Source of the DNA: Chloroflexota bacterium
GTDB taxonomy: Bacteria; Chloroflexota; Dehalococcoidia; Lucifugimonadales; UBA1127
Reading direction: 5' to 3'
NCBI GenBank assembly: GCA_026713825.1
Contig: JAPONS010000010.1
Location: 1 to 44,686, forward strand
Length of the DNA stretch: 44,686 nt
Shown here: positions 40,141-44,686 of the stretch, one piece after another
Position numbering within the stretch: position 1 is the first letter of the stretch
Layout: each line of letters begins with the position of its first letter
Notes under the pieces: generated by a model
The model's input: the letters and a program-made list of their open reading frames with translations, nothing else
What the model was told of the DNA's origin: nothing
Databases searched by the model: none
Made by a program: the position numbers and the translations under genes

Positions 40141-40773
40141 TTGGGCACATGGAGGCTGGTGCGGCACGGTGAGACGGTATGGAACTTCGAGGGCCGCATA
40201 CAGGGGCACCGGCACATCCCGCTGACGGAGCGCGGCAGGACGCAGGCGCGGCAGATGGCCGAGCGGCTCGACGGGCAGGTTGCCGGGCCGATCTACAGCA
40301 GCGATCTGGGCCACGCCCTCTCGACGGCGCAGGAGCTTGCCGCGGCGTTCGCCGCCGACGTGCGCCCCGATGCCCTCTTGCGCGAGTTCTCCTACGGCGA
40401 ATGGGAGGGCCTGACGATGGAGCAGGCCAAGGCCAACAACCCGGAGGTGTACGCAATCCGCATCACCGACCGTAACACCGACTTTGCGGCGCCCGGCGGC
40501 GAGACCACCATCGAACTGCTGGAGCGCGTCCGGCGATTCACCGACGCCGTCCGCAAGCGCCATCCGGCGGACGACGTCACCATCGTGGCGCACGGCGGGT
40601 CCATCCGGGCCGTCGCCGTGTGCCTCCTTGCACTGGACAGGGAGCACTTCTGGCGGCTGCGGCTCTCGCATGGCAGCCTCTCGGTGGTGACCGTGCAGCC
40701 GGAGGCTTGCGTGCTCGATCTCTGGAATGACACCAGCCACCTCGTTGACACCCAGTCGAGGACCATCCCGTGA
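40141..40773 (+). CDS. cobC: Histidine-phosphatase family protein, probable alpha-ribazole phosphatase
   Basis: 210 residues from TTG 40141, chosen because AAGGAG (40129-40134) directly abuts the alternative TTG at 40135 but sits 6 nt from this one. RLVRHGETVWN is the catalytic motif, followed by IYSSDLGHALSTAQ and VAHGGSIRAV with the second His. Its place between cobS and cobU supports alpha-ribazole-phosphate phosphatase activity; by sequence alone it could be a general phosphatase. The last 4 nt overlap cobU. Confidence 0.85.
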   Translation: MGTWRLVRHGETVWNFEGRIQGHRHIPLTERGRTQARQMAERLDGQVAGPIYSSDLGHALSTAQELAAAFAADVRPDALLREFSYGEWEGLTMEQAKANNPEVYAIRITDRNTDFAAPGGETTIELLERVRRFTDAVRKRHPADDVTIVAHGGSIRAVAVCLLALDREHFWRLRLSHGSLSVVTVQPEACVLDLWNDTSHLVDTQSRTIP

Positions 40774-41324
40774 GCCGGCTGACGCTGGTCCTCGGCGGCG
40801 TGCGAGCGGGCAAGAGCGCCTTCGCGCAGCGGCTCGCGTCCAGCGGACGTCGCGTTCTCTTCGTCGCGACGGCGGAGGCCGGGGACGCCGAGATGGCCGC
40901 CCGCATAGCCGCACACCAGGCGGACCGCCCGCCGGAGTGGACGACGCTGGAGGCGCCGGTGGACGTCCTTGGCGCGCTGTCGCCGGTGGTGGACGACTAC
41001 GACACCGTGCTGCTGGACTGCCTGACGCTGTGGGTCAGCAACCTGTTGCTCCGGACGCCGGACCCGGCAGCCAGCGAGGTAATCACCGCGGCGGCCGAGG
41101 AGCTGCTGGCGTTGCATCGTCGCAGCGAGGCGGCGTGGATCGTCGTCAGCAACGAGGTGGGTCTCGGCGTCATTCCGCCGACGGAACTGGGGCGCGCCTA
41201 CGAGGACGCGCTCGGGCGCGTGAACCAGCTCTTTGCGGCGCAGGCCGACGCCGTGTACTTCATGGCCGCCGGGCTGCCGGTGCAGCTCAAGGGCGAGCCG
41301 GGGCCGCCGCCGGCGACGGCTTGA
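40770..41324 (+). CDS. cobU: Adenosylcobinamide kinase/guanylyltransferase
   Basis: A 184-residue protein starting with GTG inside the cobC stop. LVLGGVRAGKSAFAQRLA is the P-loop (GGxRxGKS), DTVLLDCLTLWVSNLLL is the Walker B-like segment, and IVVSNEVGLGVIPPTELGRAYEDALGRVNQ is the family C-terminal signature. It phosphorylates adenosylcobinamide and adds GMP, feeding CobS. With cobT, cobS and cobC it completes the nucleotide-loop pathway, enough to salvage cobinamide. Confidence 0.95.
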   Translation: MSRLTLVLGGVRAGKSAFAQRLASSGRRVLFVATAEAGDAEMAARIAAHQADRPPEWTTLEAPVDVLGALSPVVDDYDTVLLDCLTLWVSNLLLRTPDPAASEVITAAAEELLALHRRSEAAWIVVSNEVGLGVIPPTELGRAYEDALGRVNQLFAAQADAVYFMAAGLPVQLKGEPGPPPATA

Positions 41325-41397
41325 TGTTTTCACAGTCCACGCTAGTCGGTCGCAACAGCCTCGCGCAACGTGCCAATGTCAGTCGGGCCGTGCTGCG

Positions 41398-41727
41398 CTA
41401 CTTGGGCGGCAGCGCCAGGGCCGTCGTCGCGCCGTAGCGCACCCACTCTGCGAGGTTGGCATCGGCTTCGATGGCTTCCGGGCCTACGAGGACCCAGCCG
41501 CGCATGGGGCGGCCGGAGTAGTCCATCTCGCAGACGTGGTCAATCTCCAGCGTGGCGGCGTACTCGTCCCTGGGTACGCGCACGATGAGGTCGTCGTTGA
41601 GGACGCAGCAGGCCAGGTTGCCCTGCAGCATGAACGCCATCCCGCCAAACATGCGCTTCTGCTCGAGCGTGGGCTCGGGCCAGAGCATGCCAAGGACGCG
41701 GTTGGCGAGGTCCTGGTTGTAGGGCAT
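41398..41727 (-). CDS. TfoX N-terminal domain protein
   Basis: A 109-residue protein. RMFGGMAFMLQGNLACCVLNDDLIVRV and the C-terminal MRGWVLVGPEAIEAD are the standard TfoX-N pattern. Only this domain is present, as in many stand-alone bacterial members whose role is not known; the name refers to the competence regulator of other bacteria. ATG 41727 follows AAGGAG by 8 nt. It lies 29 nt downstream of the SRAP gene on the same strand. Confidence 0.85.
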   Translation of the reverse strand: MPYNQDLANRVLGMLWPEPTLEQKRMFGGMAFMLQGNLACCVLNDDLIVRVPRDEYAATLEIDHVCEMDYSGRPMRGWVLVGPEAIEADANLAEWVRYGATTALALPPK

Positions 41728-41756
41728 TTGGCGGCTCCTTGACGTGCAGGTTTGGG

Positions 41757-42443
41757 TCAGTCCACGCGCCGGATGACGTCCGGGACGTTGTTCTTTGGCG
41801 AGTTCACGAGGGCCGAGACCTCATAGGCCCGCATGTACTCCGCCGGGTAGGGGGCGAGGATGTCCGAGAGGATGGCGGAGTCCTTCACGTCGGGGTCAAG
41901 CCAGAGGTCCTCCAGGTCAGGCGGAAGGATGACGGGCATGCGGCCGTGGATGGCGCTGACGAGGCTGTTGGGCGTGGTGGTGATGATGGTGCAGGACTGG
42001 ATGCGCTCACCCTCGGGGTCCCGCCAGGTCTCCCAAAGGCCGGCGAAGGCGAAGGGCTCGCCGGAGCGCAGCGTGATGCGCATGGGGCGTCGCGCCTTGC
42101 CCTCGCGCTGCCACTCGTAGAAGCCGTCGGCGATGACGAGGCAGCGGCGGCGCTGCAGGGCGGTGCGGTAGCTTGGGCGTTCGGCGACGGCCTCAGCGCG
42201 GGCGTTGATCATGCGGTGGCCGACGGACTTGTCCCTGGCCCATGAGGGGATGAGTCCCCAACGCATGAGGACGGCCTCGCGGTGGCGGCGACCGTCGCCG
42301 GGGCCATCGGCGGCGCGGACGGTGAGCACGGACTGGGTGGGCGCGACGTTGTAGTCCGGCGCGAGGTCGAGGCCGCCCGCGTCGAAGTCAAAGCGCAGGG
42401 CAAGCTGGTCCGCCCCCGCAACGAGGCTGTAGCGTCCGCACAT
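41757..42443 (-). CDS. yedK: SRAP peptidase, abasic-site crosslinking protein (YedK/HMCES)
   Basis: A 228-residue protein. MCGRY places the catalytic Cys at position 2 after Met removal, NVAPTQ, INARAEAVAERPSYR, VIADGFYEWQ (Glu) and IHGRMPVILP (His) are the SRAP active-site blocks in order. The family forms a covalent link to abasic sites in single-stranded DNA and protects them. ATG 42443 follows GGAAGGAG by 7 nt. Confidence 0.95.
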   Translation of the reverse strand: MCGRYSLVAGADQLALRFDFDAGGLDLAPDYNVAPTQSVLTVRAADGPGDGRRHREAVLMRWGLIPSWARDKSVGHRMINARAEAVAERPSYRTALQRRRCLVIADGFYEWQREGKARRPMRITLRSGEPFAFAGLWETWRDPEGERIQSCTIITTTPNSLVSAIHGRMPVILPPDLEDLWLDPDVKDSAILSDILAPYPAEYMRAYEVSALVNSPKNNVPDVIRRVD

Positions 42444-43070
42444 GGTCGCGCTCCTTCCCTTGGGTGTGCGTATTTTCCTACGGCTGGACGGGTGATGTCA
42501 CGGGCGCTGGAGGTGCGACACCCACCAATTTATCGGTTTGGATTCTCAGCGGCGGGGGAGGTTGTTTGCTCTTTGTTTTGTATCCTCCTTGTCGTATTTT
42601 AGCTACAAGTCAATGAATTCTTTTTTTGGGGGGATACACCCTCCAGCGTAGCTACCCGGGGCCACAAGGGTAACAGTTTTTTTGGCGTCCCCGACTCGTT
42701 GGATGGTGTAGTTGAGTACGTCGATGTGTTCCATGGATGTGAGGGTAGCCTTGGGTTGGGCTTTCGGGCAACGTGGTTGTGGCAGGGTTGGGATAGATCG
42801 GGGCGGTCCATGTCCAGATGCCCATCCTTCCAGCGTCTTTGGATTCCTGCCTTCGCAGGAATGACGCTTGGGGGTGCAGTGGGGGTGCAGGAATGACGGT
42901 AGGGGGTGCGGGAATGACGTATGAGGATGCAGTCAGTAGCGCGGGGTACACCCCTGGTGTACACTACGCCGTCAGACGGCGGTCTCGTACGCGCGCCTGA
43001 ATGCTCTTCAATTTCCCCCAAGGCAAACGGTGGGCGCGGCGAGCGCCGCAGGCATACGCTGGAGGAAGCC
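42444..43070. other. Non-coding stretch with dispersed-repeat material
   Basis: More than 600 bases with no credible gene. The middle part includes AT-richer and G-run sequence (a run of T then G at 42620-42635), the small repeat described separately, and a leader block at 43006-43030 that resembles 44351-44375. Confidence 0.5.
42841..42920. repeat. Palindromic repeat with tandem tail
   Basis: ATTCCTGC and GCAGGAAT (42843-42850, 42855-42862) form a perfect 8-bp stem with a CTTC loop. GCAGGAATGACG then recurs at 42887-42898 and, with one change, at 42908-42919, each after a run of G and T. This looks like a dispersed intergenic palindromic repeat seen in many genomes. Confidence 0.65.
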
Positions 43071-44324
43071 ATGCCAGCATCGACGCCCACGTTCCGAATC
43101 CTCAAGGCCGACCGAGTGATGGACGGCCGCGACTCTCCCGTGCAGACCGGCGTGTCCGTGCTGCTGCAGGACGACCGCATCCGCGCCGTCGGCCCGGACG
43201 AACAGATCGCCTTCCCCGACGGCGCGTCGGGCGAGGTGCTCGAGTTTCCGGGCGGGACGCTGCTCCCCGGCCTCATCGACTGCCACACACACACGAACAT
43301 GCCCGGCACGGGCCGCCGCGGCGAGGACGTCAACCGCGAGGACACGGACGCCATTCGTGTGCTGCGCTCGGCGCACAATGTTGCCATCGCGCTGCAGACG
43401 GGCGTCACGACAGTCTGCGACTGCGGCGGCTGGAACGAGACGACCTTCTCTCTGAAGGAGGCCATCCGCGAGGGCACCGTCAACGGCCCACGCGTCCTCG
43501 CCTCCGGCCGGCCTATCACCACCACCGGCGGCCACTGCTGGTTCATGGGCTCTGAGGCGGACGGCGTCGACGGCGTCAGGAGCGCGGCGCGGCTGCTCAT
43601 CAAGCAGGGCGCGGACTTCCTGAAGGTCATGGGCACCGGCGGCAGCACCCTCGGCACGGACCCATTCCATCCTGCCTTCTCGATGGAAGAGTTGCAGGCC
43701 ATCGGCGAGGAGGGGCACCGGCGCGGGAGGCCCGTCGTCGCCCACTGCCGCACGAACGACGCCATGCGCATGGTCGTGGACGCGGGGTTCGACGCCATCA
43801 TGCACGGCTGGTTCACGGACGACACGGGGGCAAAGATGTACGACCAGGCGCTCGCCGAGCACATCGCGTCGCACGGCGTCCGCGTCAACCCGACGCTGCA
43901 GATCACGCGCAGCCGCTTCTTCCTCTGGGAGGAGCGCAAGGAGCGCGGCGAGCTCTCGCCGGACGAGGAGGCGCAGTACGAGCGCATGAAGGCCAGTCAC
44001 GGCGAGACGCTGGCCCACGCCGGGCAGCTCTTCAAGACAGGCGTCAAGCTCATGGCAGGGTCGGACTGCGGCTGGGGCTACTACCCCTTTGGCCACTTCG
44101 ACCGGGAGCTCAAGGCAATGGTCGACGCGGGCCTGACGCCCACGCAGGCCATCCAGTCGGCGACCTGCAACAACGCGGAGTTGCTCGGCGTCGCGAGCGA
44201 CGTGGGCACGGTCGACGCGGGCAAGCTGGCGGACCTGATCGTCGTGGACGGAGACCCGTCGGAAGACATAACGCACATCGGCAACGTCACCGCCGTCTTC
44301 CGCGGCGGCGAGCGCGTCAAGTAA
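43071..44324 (+). CDS. Metal-dependent amidohydrolase (imidazolonepropionase-like)
   Basis: 417 residues from ATG 43071, 6 nt after GGAGGAAG. The amidohydrolase core is complete: GLIDCHTHTN (HxH), a Lys in DFLKVMGTGG, VVAHCRTND and IMHGWFTDD (His ligands), and LMAGSDCGWG (Asp). The composite beta domain at both ends (VMDGRDSPVQTG; LADLIVVDGDPSEDI) fits prolidase/imidazolonepropionase-like enzymes. The substrate may be a cyclic amide, a peptide or a xenobiotic. A second amidohydrolase follows 100 nt later. Confidence 0.9.
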   Translation: MPASTPTFRILKADRVMDGRDSPVQTGVSVLLQDDRIRAVGPDEQIAFPDGASGEVLEFPGGTLLPGLIDCHTHTNMPGTGRRGEDVNREDTDAIRVLRSAHNVAIALQTGVTTVCDCGGWNETTFSLKEAIREGTVNGPRVLASGRPITTTGGHCWFMGSEADGVDGVRSAARLLIKQGADFLKVMGTGGSTLGTDPFHPAFSMEELQAIGEEGHRRGRPVVAHCRTNDAMRMVVDAGFDAIMHGWFTDDTGAKMYDQALAEHIASHGVRVNPTLQITRSRFFLWEERKERGELSPDEEAQYERMKASHGETLAHAGQLFKTGVKLMAGSDCGWGYYPFGHFDRELKAMVDAGLTPTQAIQSATCNNAELLGVASDVGTVDAGKLADLIVVDGDPSEDITHIGNVTAVFRGGERVK

Positions 44325-44424
44325 CTCGAAAACGTCTCCTGCGGTTCACCCTTCGATTTCCCTCAGGACGAACGGCAGGAGACGCGCAGAATAGCAGGCG
44401 AAAGACAACGGAGGAGGAAGCGCC

Positions 44425-44686
44425 ATGGCAACGGAGACGGCAATCAAGACCAAGAAGATAGACGCTGACAGCCATTTTCTGCCCCGGAGCAACTTCGGCG
44501 ACCTGCGGTCGCTGATGCCGGAGTTCACGGAGGAGGAGCTGGACATCATCATCCGCGACGCCGTGGTGTTTGCGGACCCGAACGCGCGCAGCGGCGGCTT
44601 CCGCGCGACGGCGGCCGGCCAGCGCACGTCCGGCGGCGACTCGACTATCTCGCAGGGCGTGAGCGCACCGAGGCGCGCGGGCCCCA
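44425..44686 (+). CDS. Amidohydrolase-2-like protein, N-terminal part (cut by window edge)
   Basis: ATG 44425 follows GGAGGAAG by 5 nt. The 87 visible residues begin with a short polar stretch and IDADSHFLP, the opening metal motif (DxH) of Amidohydrolase-2/TIM-barrel enzymes. The segment after it is helical and acidic (MPEFTEEELDIIIRDA). The rest lies outside the window, so the call rests on the motif and the neighbouring amidohydrolase. Confidence 0.65.
   Translation, partial: MATETAIKTKKIDADSHFLPRSNFGDLRSLMPEFTEEELDIIIRDAVVFADPNARSGGFRATAAGQRTSGGDSTISQGVSAPRRAGP

Noticed and set aside
39355-40914. Minus-strand open frame of 519 codons
   Set aside because: Arises from GC-rich codons opposite cobS and cobC; Arg/His/Pro/Gln-rich with no motif.
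42841-42920. Possible CRISPR repeats
   Set aside because: Units are short, unevenly spaced and carry no unique spacers; no cas gene is in the window. It is an intergenic palindromic repeat.
42599-44276. Two long minus-strand frames opposite the amidohydrolase
   Set aside because: Low-complexity Ser/Arg/Pro or Val/Asp/Arg composition; the + strand gene has a complete metal site.
1-44686. tRNA or rRNA genes as integration sites
   Set aside because: No cloverleaf or rRNA segment was noticed on either strand; a covariance search would be needed to be certain.

Overview
The window reads as a chromosomal segment of a GC-rich bacterium. Core genes (archaeal-type PEP carboxylase, a Rieske oxygenase, paired amidohydrolases, late cobalamin genes) and the style of the serine-recombinase tails suggest Chloroflexota, perhaps a Dehalococcoidia/SAR202-like lineage. 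That placement is inference; no rRNA or tRNA gene was seen.

The window has two parts. Bases 1 to about 27,970 are a dense defence and mobile-element island. Bases 28,270 to 44,686 are ordinary metabolic chromosome, visibly richer in GC. The tail of a large serine recombinase lies at each end of the island (1-191 on +, 27,611-27,970 on -). Each tail contains a 52-bp imperfect palindrome, and the two share a 28/30-bp direct repeat (133-162 and 27,664-27,693), which makes them attachment-site candidates.

Island, left to right. (i) A minus-strand cluster: three unrecognised proteins, a ComEC-like metallo-beta-lactamase and a helicase with a C-terminal nuclease domain (6497 to 461), abutting a broken response-regulator gene. 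(ii) A membrane-protein gene split by a 3,138-bp IS1595/ISXO2-type element with 28-bp perfect terminal inverted repeats and an 8-bp target duplication. The element carries a DNA methyltransferase, an HNH-type putative restriction enzyme and a small zinc protein. (iii) A two-gene CBASS operon (CapV-like patatin phospholipase, CD-NTase with a SEC-C tail) back to back with a ubiquitin-like operon (DUF2604 Ubl, CEHH metal-binding protein, JAB protease, E1). (iv) A STAS-like/winged-helix protein and an AbiE-type toxin-antitoxin pair. (v) An XRE regulator plus ImmA/IrrE protease, then a second ubiquitin-like operon (multiubiquitin, E1 with an in-frame amber codon, DUF6527, two unknowns). The two promoters share the palindrome TTAGCT-N4-AGCTAA, so the XRE/ImmA pair probably controls the Ubl operon. 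(vi) A membrane protein, a zinc-ribbon/HEPN-like protein and a methyltransferase-like protein.

Core part: NCS2 permease, ppcA, Rieske oxygenase, siderophore-interacting protein, VOC protein, an ABC exporter pair behind a 23-bp palindromic operator, a Cache-domain protein, the complete nucleotide-loop cluster cobT-cobS-cobC-cobU, a TfoX-N protein, an SRAP peptidase, a small palindromic repeat, and two amidohydrolases, the last cut by the window edge.
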